DNA of 27,612 nt. Origin: Alphaproteobacteria bacterium (GTDB lineage Bacteria > Pseudomonadota > Alphaproteobacteria > Micavibrionales > CSBR16-224). The stretch covers positions 1 to 27,612 of the forward strand of contig SBHI01000191.1 in NCBI GenBank assembly GCA_006226225.1. The letters run 5' to 3'. The position numbers and the translations under genes are program-made. Shown here piece after piece: positions 7,778 to 14,955 of this stretch (positions are counted from its first letter, which is position 1; each line of letters begins with the position of its first letter). The notes under the pieces were generated by a model. That model had not been told where the DNA came from and did not search any database. It was given only the letters and a program-made list of their open reading frames with translations.

Positions 7778-8743
7778 ATGTTTGCGCCATGCGGAAACGT
7801 TACGGTTGTGTTCTTTTAAGGTTGATGCAAAAGCATGGCCGCCACTGCCATCGGCAACAAAATACAGATAATTGTGTTTCTCGGGATGCAGTGTTGCGAC
7901 GATGCTGTCATAGCCGGGATGGCAGATCGGCCCCGGCGGTAATCCGGCGATTTGATAGGTGTTGTAAGGGTGGGAAACCGACAGGTCTTTGGTATAAAGC
8001 GGCCGTCCCAGCGGTTTTTTGCCCCCATCGGTCAATGCGTAAATCACCGTCGGATCGGTTTGCAGCGGCATGCCGCGTTTCAGGCGGTTGAGAAAGACAC
8101 CGGCCACACGCGCACGCTCACTGGCGATGCCTGTTTCTTTCTCGACAATCGAGGCCATGATGACGGCCTCTTCCAGCGTTTTATAAGGCAGAGCTTCTTC
8201 GCGTTTTTCCCATTCCTCTGTCAGCATGTTGCGCATTTTTATCTGCATGCGGCGGATCAGATCGCTACGCCCAGTGCCGCGCGTGAAGTAATAGGTTTCG
8301 GGAAGCAGCGTGCCGTCCTGCGGCACGGTTTCAATTTCGCCCGTCAGTGTTTCATCGGCATTTAGCATGGCGATAATCTGCCACGAGGTTAGCCCTTCGG
8401 GAATGGTCAGGCGGTGCTGGTGCATTTTTCCTGAGACCAGAACATCGATCACTTCGGCGGCAGAGCTGCGCGCGGGGATATCATATTCGCCTGCGCGCAG
8501 CTGTTTATCAGCCTTTTTGATCCGCGTCCCCAGCAGGAACACCCAGTCATAACGGATGATACCGTCATTTTTTAACTGCCGCGCAATGGTTGGAACTGAG
8601 GCGCCGGGCGTAATCATCATCACGGCATCCTGATCCAGAGGGCCGGGTTTGTGCAGCTCGTGATAGCTCCATAAACCGGCTCCTGCCACAACAATGACGG
8701 CCAGAATGAAAAGCGAAAACAGAGCATGGAGGAAAGCTTTCAT
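7763..8743 (-). CDS. mltG: Endolytic peptidoglycan transglycosylase MltG
   Basis: MltG cleaves nascent glycan strands at the inner membrane and is thought to help end peptidoglycan polymerisation. The 326-aa protein has one N-terminal membrane anchor (about residues 4-24) and then a periplasmic domain with a LysM-like part (GASVPTIARQLKNDGII). The YceG catalytic domain carries SIVEKETG (Glu 201/203, the family's essential glutamate), FLNRLKRGMPLQTDPTVIYAL, YNTYQIAGLPPGPICHPG and NYLYFVADGSGGHAF. Length and motifs are normal. It follows fabF by 40 bp on the same strand, the usual alphaproteobacterial order. The ribosome binding site is weak, so its expression may depend on fabF transcription and translation. 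Confidence 0.96.
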   Translation of the reverse strand: MKAFLHALFSLFILAVIVVAGAGLWSYHELHKPGPLDQDAVMMITPGASVPTIARQLKNDGIIRYDWVFLLGTRIKKADKQLRAGEYDIPARSSAAEVIDVLVSGKMHQHRLTIPEGLTSWQIIAMLNADETLTGEIETVPQDGTLLPETYYFTRGTGRSDLIRRMQIKMRNMLTEEWEKREEALPYKTLEEAVIMASIVEKETGIASERARVAGVFLNRLKRGMPLQTDPTVIYALTDGGKKPLGRPLYTKDLSVSHPYNTYQIAGLPPGPICHPGYDSIVATLHPEKHNYLYFVADGSGGHAFASTLKEHNRNVSAWRKHKNGK

Positions 8744-8783
8744 CGGGAGGCTTCATATCCTCTGACTTGCGGTATGCCGCGTA

Positions 8784-10058
8784 TTAAACTTTGCGGAACA
8801 CAAGCGATGCGTTGGTGCCGCCAAAACCAAAGGAGTTCGACAAAGCAATATTGACCTGTTTTTCCTGCGCCTTATGCGGCACCAGATTGAAGCCTTCGCA
8901 GGCATCAGACGGGTCATCCAGATTCAGTGTCGGCGGAACGATTCCGGTTTCCATCGCTTTTAGCGTATAGATGGCTTCAACCGCGCCCGCAGCTCCCAGC
9001 AAGTGACCGATCGATGATTTCGTCGAGGACATGGCCAGATTTTTGATGGCATCGCCGAACAGTCTTTTCACGGCGCGCAATTCGATATCATCGCCCAGCG
9101 GCGTTGAGGTGCCATGTGCGTTGATATAGTCGACTTCATCGGCGGAAATACCGGCGCGGCGCAAAGCGTTCTGCATAGAACGGAAACCGCCGTCACCGTC
9201 TTCGGCGGGGGAGGTCACGTGATACGCGTCACCCGACATACCGTAACCGATGACTTCGCCGTAAATCGTCGCACCGCGGGCTTTCGCATGTTCCAGTTCT
9301 TCCAGAACGACAACGCCTGCACCTTCGGCAATGACGAAGCCGTCGCGGCCTTTATCAAAGGGGCGTGTGGCTTTTTCCGGGGTGTCATTATATCCGGTCG
9401 ACAAGGCACGGCAGGCGGCAAAACCGCCGACACCGATGCGGCTGATGGCCGCTTCTGCACCGCCGGCAACAATCACATCGGCATCATCCAGCATGATCAG
9501 ACGCGCGGCATCACCAATCGCATGCGTTCCTGTGGCGCAGGCTGTGACAACGGAGTGGTTCGGGCCTTTAAAACCGTATTTGATCGAGACCTGCCCCGAT
9601 GCCAGATTGATCAGGGAGGACGGAATGAAGAAGGGGGAAATCCGGCGCGGGCCTTTTTCCTGCAAAATGATGGAGTTGTCATGAATATTGATCAAACCGC
9701 CGATACCCGAGCCGATCAGCACACCGGTACGGTTTTGCTGTTCCGGCGTTTCCGCAACCCAGCCGCTGTGTTCTACGGCTTCCTGTGCGGCAATCAGGGC
9801 GAAATGGATAAATTTATCCATCTTGCGCTGGTCTTTCGGGGAAATATAGTCTTCAGGTGTAAGCGCACCTTGTGCGGGGGCGTCATCCCATGAGGTCAGC
9901 GGCACTTCTCCCGCCACTTGCGACGGCATGTCTGAGGGATCAAAGCTTTTGATATTGCGGATGCCGGATACACCGGATGAAATTTCCTGCCAGTTATGGT
10001 TGACACCGACGCCCAGCGGGCTGACCATGCCAAGTCCTGTCACAACAACGCGTCTCAT
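8784..10058 (-). CDS. fabF: 3-oxoacyl-[ACP] synthase II (FabF)
   Basis: FabF condenses malonyl-ACP with a growing acyl-ACP in the elongation step of type II fatty acid synthesis. The 424-aa sequence carries the full Cys-His-His triad: C174 in VTACATGTHAIG, H315 in NAHGTSTPLGD and H352 in KSSIGHLLGAAGA. The glycine-rich C-terminus SNSFGFGGTNASLVF is intact. The start MRRVVVTGLGMVSPLG is the family start, preceded by AAGGAAG. It lies downstream of acpP and upstream of mltG. A strong hairpin terminator sits between acpP and fabF, so fabF is either expressed by read-through or from a promoter I could not identify confidently in the 50 bp between. Confidence 0.97.
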   Translation of the reverse strand: MRRVVVTGLGMVSPLGVGVNHNWQEISSGVSGIRNIKSFDPSDMPSQVAGEVPLTSWDDAPAQGALTPEDYISPKDQRKMDKFIHFALIAAQEAVEHSGWVAETPEQQNRTGVLIGSGIGGLINIHDNSIILQEKGPRRISPFFIPSSLINLASGQVSIKYGFKGPNHSVVTACATGTHAIGDAARLIMLDDADVIVAGGAEAAISRIGVGGFAACRALSTGYNDTPEKATRPFDKGRDGFVIAEGAGVVVLEELEHAKARGATIYGEVIGYGMSGDAYHVTSPAEDGDGGFRSMQNALRRAGISADEVDYINAHGTSTPLGDDIELRAVKRLFGDAIKNLAMSSTKSSIGHLLGAAGAVEAIYTLKAMETGIVPPTLNLDDPSDACEGFNLVPHKAQEKQVNIALSNSFGFGGTNASLVFRKV

Positions 10059-10111
10059 GGAATATCGTCTTCCTTATTCTTTATATATTAGAGGCGAAAA
10101 TCTGTACGCAT

Positions 10112-10153
10112 AAAAATGCGGCTATACAAGTATAAGCCAGTATAGCCGCATTT
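10112..10153 (-). terminator. Intrinsic terminator between acpP and fabF
   Basis: AAATGCGGCTATA (10114-10126) and TATAGCCGCATTT (10141-10153) form a perfect 13-bp stem around a 14-nt loop. Read leftward on the minus strand, the stem ends in a run of five T. The acpP stop lies about 30 nt upstream, so this should end many acpP transcripts and reduce fabF expression relative to acpP. Confidence 0.8.
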
Positions 10154-10185
10154 CAATTCGTTTAAATCAGTCAAAAAGCGGCGTT

Positions 10186-10428
10186 TTAAGCTGCTTCAGC
10201 GCTCTGCTGGATGAAGTCGATTGCATCTTTGACCGTCATGATTTTTTCAGCGGCATCGTCGGGAATTTCCACGCCGAATTCTTCTTCAAAAGCCATGACG
10301 AGCTCAACCGTATCCAGGCTGTCTGCGCCGAGATCATCGATAAAGCTTGCGCCTTCTGTAACTTTGTCTGCTGCGACATCAAGCTGGTCAACGACAATCT
10401 TTTTTACGCGTTCTGTAATATCGCTCAT
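10186..10428 (-). CDS. acpP: Acyl carrier protein
   Basis: This 80-aa cytoplasmic protein carries growing acyl chains on a phosphopantetheine arm attached to S37 in the DSL motif (IDDLGADSLDTVELVMAFEE). The acidic four-helix pattern and the segment EFGVEIPDDAAEKI are typical of alphaproteobacterial AcpP. The start at 10428 follows AAAGGAAAAA. fabF and mltG lie downstream. The fabD-fabG genes that usually precede acpP in related genomes are not here: the neighbour upstream is a pair of small unknown genes. Confidence 0.97.
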   Translation of the reverse strand: MSDITERVKKIVVDQLDVAADKVTEGASFIDDLGADSLDTVELVMAFEEEFGVEIPDDAAEKIMTVKDAIDFIQQSAEAA

Positions 10429-10486
10429 CGTGTTTTTCCTTTCGCGAACTGTTTTACATTAATAGTGATGAGAAACCTGAACCAGA

Positions 10487-10515
10487 AATCTAGTACAGAG
10501 GAACGGATAACACAA
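10487..10515 (-). promoter_or_regulatory. Possible promoter for acpP
   Basis: On the minus strand TTGTGT (10510-10515) and TAGATT (10487-10492) are 17 bp apart. They match the consensus at three and four of six positions. It lies about 60 bp upstream of the acpP start, in the only gap before that gene. Confidence 0.35.
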
Positions 10516-10547
10516 TCTTTTTTCTTTGGCTAGAATAAAAAACCGGA

Positions 10548-10904
10548 TTAAGCCCCGAGTTTCTCGGCTGCGCGTTGTGCGGATTGTATGGCTTTTTGCG
10601 GCATATCGGCGAATTTTGTGATGCAGCTTGCCGCCGTATGGCCGTAATCGGTGGAAGTTGTGACAATCTGAAAATTGAAATCAAAGACATGCATCTGCAC
10701 GAATTTACCCTCATGGGCGGTGATATGCGCAATAATGCCCTTGCCCAGTTTCATGAAGCCGTCATTTTTCTTCAACTCTTCTTCGCTGTACGGCGTGGGC
10801 GCAGATTGCTTTGCCAGCAGATTGAAAATCTTTTCCAGCGTTTTTGCGGCATCTTTTGTATTGCTTGCCGTTTCATCGAATTTTTCATTATAAGCGTAGG
10901 GCAT
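10548..10904 (-). CDS. Small hypothetical protein, second of a tandem paralogous pair
   Basis: I do not recognise this 118-aa protein. It has no signal peptide or membrane segment. The N-terminal half is helical and charged. The C-terminal half reads VQMHVFDFNFQIVTTSTDYG, then KFADMPQKAIQSAQRAAEKLG. The same pattern (a xFDF strand, then a KKLSEMPAKMLGEAQ-type helix) is in the protein encoded just upstream, so the two look like diverged tandem duplicates. The start at 10904 has AAGGTAA as its ribosome binding site, which is made from the last codon and stop of the upstream gene, indicating tight coupling. The C-terminal helix with Met-Pro and Ala/Gln residues vaguely recalls phasin-like proteins, but I would not assign that. 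Confidence 0.75.
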   Translation of the reverse strand: MPYAYNEKFDETASNTKDAAKTLEKIFNLLAKQSAPTPYSEEELKKNDGFMKLGKGIIAHITAHEGKFVQMHVFDFNFQIVTTSTDYGHTAASCITKFADMPQKAIQSAQRAAEKLGA

Positions 10905-10913
10905 TTCCGTGAG

Positions 10914-11321
10914 TTACCTTTCGCGCCGTTGAATACGTGATGGCTGTTTTCTTACACTGCTGCCGAAAACGGTTTGCTGTGCCTCTCCCAGCATTTTTGC
11001 AGGCATTTCAGAGAGCTTTTTTGTCTCGGTTGCGGCTAGACGGTTCTGCTGGAAAGTCATAATGGTGGCAAGGCCTGTGTCAAAATCGAACTGATATAAT
11101 TGTGTCAGATCGCTACCGGCTGTTTTGACTTTTACAGCGGTTTGGGCATCGAATTTATAAAAACTTCCGTCTTTCGGAGCCTGCTTTAGTGCCTGCGGCA
11201 GTTTTGGTGCCTGCGATTCAAAGGCGTATTTCAACGCAGCTATTTCTTTTTTCAACGGCTCTGTCGCCATGCCGTGCACGGCCTGTTCTATGACTTTTCT
11301 ATCCCAGTAATCAAAACTCAT
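10914..11321 (-). CDS. Small hypothetical protein, first of a tandem paralogous pair
   Basis: This 135-aa protein of unknown function is paralogous to the one encoded 9 nt downstream. Shared features run in the same order: DGSFYKF, LTQLYQFDFDTGLATIM, and TKKLSEMPAKMLGEAQQTVFG. It carries an extra basic tail (RKQPSRIQRRER) that the second copy lacks. No signal peptide or membrane helix is seen. The start at 11321 is preceded by AAAGGACGG. A near-consensus promoter overlaps the end of yggS just upstream, so the pair forms its own transcription unit, probably well expressed. Confidence 0.75.
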   Translation of the reverse strand: MSFDYWDRKVIEQAVHGMATEPLKKEIAALKYAFESQAPKLPQALKQAPKDGSFYKFDAQTAVKVKTAGSDLTQLYQFDFDTGLATIMTFQQNRLAATETKKLSEMPAKMLGEAQQTVFGSSVRKQPSRIQRRER

Positions 11322-11357
11322 TATATCCGTCCTTTAGACGCATTGAAAAACACGAAA

Positions 11358-11386
11358 ATAATAATATGAAAAATATAAAAAGTCAA
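11358..11386 (-). promoter_or_regulatory. Strong sigma70-type promoter for the tandem paralogue pair
   Basis: On the minus strand TTGACT (11381-11386) and TATTAT (11358-11363) are separated by exactly 17 AT-rich bp. Each hexamer matches the consensus at five of six positions. The -35 overlaps the yggS stop codon. The start site would be near 11351, about 30 nt before the start codon at 11321. Confidence 0.7.
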
Positions 11387-12042
11387 GCAGCGTCGGGTTT
11401 GCGCTTGCCGAAAACGGCCGTACCGATACGGATTTCCGTGGCACCGAATGTGATCGCGGTGTCGTAATCACCGCTCATCCCCATGCTGAGTTCTGTCAGA
11501 CCTTGTGCTGCCGCAAGTTTATTGAGAAGGGCGAAATGCGGCGCAGCGGCTTCATCAGCGGGGGGAATGCACATTAACCCGCGTATCTCCAGCTTGCAGT
11601 CTTTTGTGCAGAAATCGAAAAATGCAGGCAGGTCATGCGGCGCGATTCCCGATTTTTGCGGTTCTTCGCCGGTATTGACTTGGATATAACAGGGCAGGGT
11701 GCAGCCATGTGCAGCCAGAGATTCGGCCAGCTTTTCGCGGTCCAGCGTTTCGATCAGATCGAAAATCTCCAAAGCGGTTTTGACTTTATTGGTTTGTAGC
11801 GGGCCGATCAGATGCAGTTTTGCCTTTGGGAATCCCTCTTTCAGCGCGACCCATTTTTCAGCGGCTTCCTGTACGCGGTTTTCGCCAAACAGCCGGTGAC
11901 CGGCTTTCAAATACGGTACCAGCACGTCCTGTGGCTGCGTTTTTGAAGCCAGCAGCAGCGCGACATCGGCGGGATCTCTGCCACAGCTTTGTGCTGCGGA
12001 TTTGATCTCCTCAGAGAGTTTTTTCCAGTCTGCAATACTCAT
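11383..12042 (-). CDS. yggS: YggS-family PLP homeostasis protein
   Basis: Members of this family bind pyridoxal 5'-phosphate in a single-domain TIM barrel of the alanine racemase N-terminal type and keep PLP and amino-acid pools in balance. No catalytic reaction is established. The PLP lysine is K34 in LLLASKTQP. Other hallmarks are LFGENRVQEA, LHLIGPLQTNK, IQVNTGEEPQKSGI, the LSMGMSGDYDTAITFGATEIRIGTAVFG segment (split here as SMGMSGDYD and EIRIGTAVFG) and the usual length of 219 aa. The start at 12042 lies inside gshB, overlapping its 3' end by 32 nt in another frame, so the two are translationally coupled. Only a weak purine stretch precedes the start. Confidence 0.94.
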   Translation of the reverse strand: MSIADWKKLSEEIKSAAQSCGRDPADVALLLASKTQPQDVLVPYLKAGHRLFGENRVQEAAEKWVALKEGFPKAKLHLIGPLQTNKVKTALEIFDLIETLDREKLAESLAAHGCTLPCYIQVNTGEEPQKSGIAPHDLPAFFDFCTKDCKLEIRGLMCIPPADEAAAPHFALLNKLAAAQGLTELSMGMSGDYDTAITFGATEIRIGTAVFGKRKPDAA

Positions 12043-12985
12043 TTTTTGCCAGTTTCTCTTCTACTTTGTTCCAGAAGGTTTTTTCCAGCTCCATGCCGTA
12101 AAGGTTATTGGCAGGGCGCACCGTACCGGGAGAAATAATATTAATCTCCACCAGCCAGTCGCCCAGCATATCGATGCCGACAAAAAACAGCCCCAGCTCT
12201 TTCAGGCGCGGGGCAAGGATGCGGCATAACTCATGCTCGTGTTCCGTGATCTCGGTTTTTTCGATGCTGGCACCCAGCGTAATATTCGCAGGCATATCCG
12301 GTGCGGGCGGCACGCGCAGTAATGCCGCAACGGGATCGCCGTCAAACAGGATGATGCGTTTGTCGCCTTTGGCCGCCTCGGGGATATGTTTCTGGATGAT
12401 GAACATACCCGGACAGCCTTCACGGAATTCTTCATAGATCGCGCGTGCATCGGCATCGGGACGGATGCGGAAAATGCCGGCACCGCCATAACCGCCGACG
12501 GGTTTGAGGATATTGTCAGGATAGTCTTTGCGAAAAGAATCGATGACGGCAAAATCACTGCCCATGCGGTAAGGAACCACGTAATCGGGGAATTCATTGG
12601 CAAAGAATTTGCCATTTAGTCCGCGTACGGCCTTCGGATTGTTAAAGACATGCGTCGTTTCCGGCAGGTAATCGAGAATATAAGTGGACAGCAGATATTC
12701 CTGATCCACAGGCGGGTTCTGGCGCATAAGAATCACATCGCATGTCCCCAGATCAAGTTTTTCAACCGGGCCGGTGAAGTGCAGTGTGTTCACTTCCCCC
12801 GCATCAATCTTGACAGGACGCGCCATGGCGCAGGCGGTGCCGTTATCCAGAAACAAATCTTTGACCATGTAATAATAGACTTTGTCGTAGCGCAAACATG
12901 CCTCGGCGCCCAGCAGCAGCGTGGTTTCCTTTTTCGGATCCATATTTTCAAGGGGGCAGGCCTGCAAGGCGATCGTCAAAGTCAT
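12011..12985 (-). CDS. gshB: Glutathione synthetase
   Basis: GshB joins gamma-glutamylcysteine and glycine with ATP, the second step of glutathione synthesis, in the cytoplasm. The 324-aa protein has the prokaryotic GshB N-terminal domain (VILMRQNPPVDQEYLLSTYIL) and the ATP-grasp domain. In the latter are NILKPVGGYGGAGIFRI (glycine-rich loop), GDKRIILFDGDP, and LFFVGIDMLGDWLVEINIIS with the Mg-binding E and N. The start at 12985 is preceded by AGGAT. It overlaps yggS by 32 nt and diverges from a second ATP-grasp gene across 183 bp. Confidence 0.95.
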   Translation of the reverse strand: MTLTIALQACPLENMDPKKETTLLLGAEACLRYDKVYYYMVKDLFLDNGTACAMARPVKIDAGEVNTLHFTGPVEKLDLGTCDVILMRQNPPVDQEYLLSTYILDYLPETTHVFNNPKAVRGLNGKFFANEFPDYVVPYRMGSDFAVIDSFRKDYPDNILKPVGGYGGAGIFRIRPDADARAIYEEFREGCPGMFIIQKHIPEAAKGDKRIILFDGDPVAALLRVPPAPDMPANITLGASIEKTEITEHEHELCRILAPRLKELGLFFVGIDMLGDWLVEINIISPGTVRPANNLYGMELEKTFWNKVEEKLAKNEYCRLEKTL

Positions 12986-13168
12986 ATGTTTTTCTATCCT
13001 GAATACGGGTGATTCTGTGACATTTTAGAGGCGTTTTAAGGCCTTTTCAGCAGAGAGTTCCCTTATAAAACAAAGGATTCTGATTTTACAGTACAATTTT
13101 TTGTTCATCTGTGATACTATTTTCATCAACCTAGAAAACGGCAGTAATTATTTGAAGGGGGCATACAT

Positions 13169-14131
13169 ATGGAATGCTGGATCCTTTACGACGGTGAGGC
13201 CGAATCTTCAGGGCCTGGCGCCTATGAAGTCAGACGGTTCATCGAAGCAGGCAAGAGGCAGAACATCAATGTGACGGTTTTCCGTCCGGAGCAGTTCGAG
13301 CTTGTCGTGACACAGGACGATCGTGACAGCATTCTTGTAAACGGTCAGGTTGCCCAACTTCCCGATTTCATTCTTCCGCGTATCAGCGGCCATGTGAATT
13401 ACTTTACCTTAGCTGTTATCCGCCATCTTGAGCGGCTTGGCGTGCAGGCTTTCAACGGTTCCGAAACCATTGACGCGGTCAAAGACAAACTTCATACGCA
13501 ACAGATTCTCGCAGAAAACAATATCCCTGTACCGGCAACAATGCTGGCGAAATTCCCTTGTGATACGGAGATTGTCGAGCGTATCTTCGATTTCCCGCTT
13601 GTGGTGAAAACCCTTGTCGGAACGCATGGAAACGGTGTGTTCCTATGTGAAACGAAAGAAAAACTCGAAGATATCATGGAGCTTTTGAAAGAGACAAAGC
13701 CCGATATTCAAATGATCTTTCAGGAATTTATTTCCTACAGCCACGGCCGCGATCTGCGCGTCTTTGTGATTGACGGTGAAGCCGTTGCCGCGATGCAGCG
13801 TACGGCGCAGGACGGCAGTTTTAAAGCCAATGCCTCCCGTGGTGCCAAGGTGGAACAATATCCGATGAATGACGAGATTCGCCAATTGGCAATCGACAGC
13901 GCGCGTACCCTTAATCTGGATATTGCCGGTGTTGATATTCTTTTCGACGGGCAGGGCGGCTATAAAATCTGCGAAGCCAATGTTGCCCCCGATTTCCGCG
14001 CCCTTGAATCCTGCTGCAATGTCAGCATCGCGGATGAAATCCTGTCTTCCATTGCCCGCCGCCTGAAAAAGCAAAAAGGTGATGAATCGGTTTTTAACTT
14101 TCCGACCCTTGCCAGACAGCAAGTTTCCTAG
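13169..14131 (+). CDS. RimK-like ATP-grasp ligase
   Basis: This 320-aa protein is an ATP-dependent carboxylate-amine ligase. RimK of E. coli adds glutamates to ribosomal protein S6, and relatives make other glutamyl conjugates. The substrate here is not established. Visible signatures are the pre-ATP-grasp segment LPDFILPRISGHVNYFTLAVIRHLE, DAVKDKLHTQQILAENNIPVP, the nucleotide loop PLVVKTLVGTHGNGVFL, the SHGRDLRVFVIDGEAVAAMQR strand (split at SHGRDLRVFV) and the Mg site CEANVAPDFRALE. The last differs from RimK's EVNASPG and looks closer to the EVNANVGF form of eukaryotic RIMKL proteins. GAAGGGGG precedes the start. A weak extended -10 (TGTGATACT, 13110-13118) may be the promoter. It diverges from gshB and leads into the ankyrin/secretion genes. 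Confidence 0.88.
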   Translation: MECWILYDGEAESSGPGAYEVRRFIEAGKRQNINVTVFRPEQFELVVTQDDRDSILVNGQVAQLPDFILPRISGHVNYFTLAVIRHLERLGVQAFNGSETIDAVKDKLHTQQILAENNIPVPATMLAKFPCDTEIVERIFDFPLVVKTLVGTHGNGVFLCETKEKLEDIMELLKETKPDIQMIFQEFISYSHGRDLRVFVIDGEAVAAMQRTAQDGSFKANASRGAKVEQYPMNDEIRQLAIDSARTLNLDIAGVDILFDGQGGYKICEANVAPDFRALESCCNVSIADEILSSIARRLKKQKGDESVFNFPTLARQQVS

Positions 14132-14178
14132 TAGAGTAATGCCCTATCATAAATGTTTATGTGAAGGGCCTGATCTGC

Positions 14179-14838
14179 GTGACTTCTTTAAAAGACGATA
14201 TTGACGGTTTTATCGATGCCGCCGCGCGCGGGCAGCTTGACGAGGTCAAGCGCTATGTGAAGGCGGGGATGGATATCAATGCCCGTTGCCCGCTGGAGGG
14301 TGACACAGTTCTGAATTATGCCGCCAGTGCCGATAATCTTTTGATGGTCACATGGCTCTTAAAACATCAGGCCGATCCCAACCTGGCCAATGATTCGAAA
14401 GAAACAGCCCTGCATTACGCCACTTTCAATGGCAGTCTGGATATTATGGCGGTTCTGCTGAACGGCAAAGCCGATCCGGATCTGCGGAATGATGACGGTA
14501 TGACACCGCTGGTATGGGCGGCGCGGCGCGGACAGAATGCTGCGGCAAAACTGTTGCTGGATGGCGGCGCCAATCCCGATATTGCCGACCGCAACGGCAA
14601 CACGGCTCTGCTGTGGGCGGCGAAACTGGGGAATGCCACTTTGGTCACACAGCTGCTGGAACAGAATGCTTCTGTGAAACATAGCAATGATTCCGGAGAA
14701 GATGCCGAAAAACTTGCCCGCAAAGGCGGCCACAAGGATGTTTTGACGGCACTTGCCGCATTCCGTGAACAGCGGCGTACCGACAAGCTGCAAACGCAGC
14801 AGGATCGTCTGCGGCAATATCTGCGCCGCAAACCCTAA
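14179..14838 (+). CDS. Ankyrin-repeat protein, about 219 aa
   Basis: The protein is nearly all ankyrin repeats: about six units of 33 residues, with clear cores such as ETALHYATFNGSLDIMAVLL, GMTPLVWAARRGQNAAAKLL and GNTALLWAAKLGNATLVTQLL (each shown in part). There is no signal peptide, so it is probably a cytoplasmic adaptor. The C-terminus is a basic helix (REQRRTDKLQTQQDRLRQY). I choose the GTG at 14179 because AAGGG lies 10 nt upstream. A GTG at 14161 in the same frame has no ribosome binding site. The gene starts 47 nt after the RimK-like gene and 117 nt before the secretion operon, so all may be co-transcribed. Confidence 0.85.
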   Translation: MTSLKDDIDGFIDAAARGQLDEVKRYVKAGMDINARCPLEGDTVLNYAASADNLLMVTWLLKHQADPNLANDSKETALHYATFNGSLDIMAVLLNGKADPDLRNDDGMTPLVWAARRGQNAAAKLLLDGGANPDIADRNGNTALLWAAKLGNATLVTQLLEQNASVKHSNDSGEDAEKLARKGGHKDVLTALAAFREQRRTDKLQTQQDRLRQYLRRKP

Positions 14839-14955
14839 AAGGCCGCATTCTTGCGCCTTTCCGACAAAGACACTTGCCAAACCGCCTGTTTTTGTTCATC
14901 CTTGAAGAAGGGTGAAATCGCCCGCCTTTAACAACCAGCCCGATGCGTTTTGTAA

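Noticed and set aside
9114..9893. Plus-strand frame of 259 codons across fabF
   Set aside because: It is the antisense of a gene with all catalytic residues.
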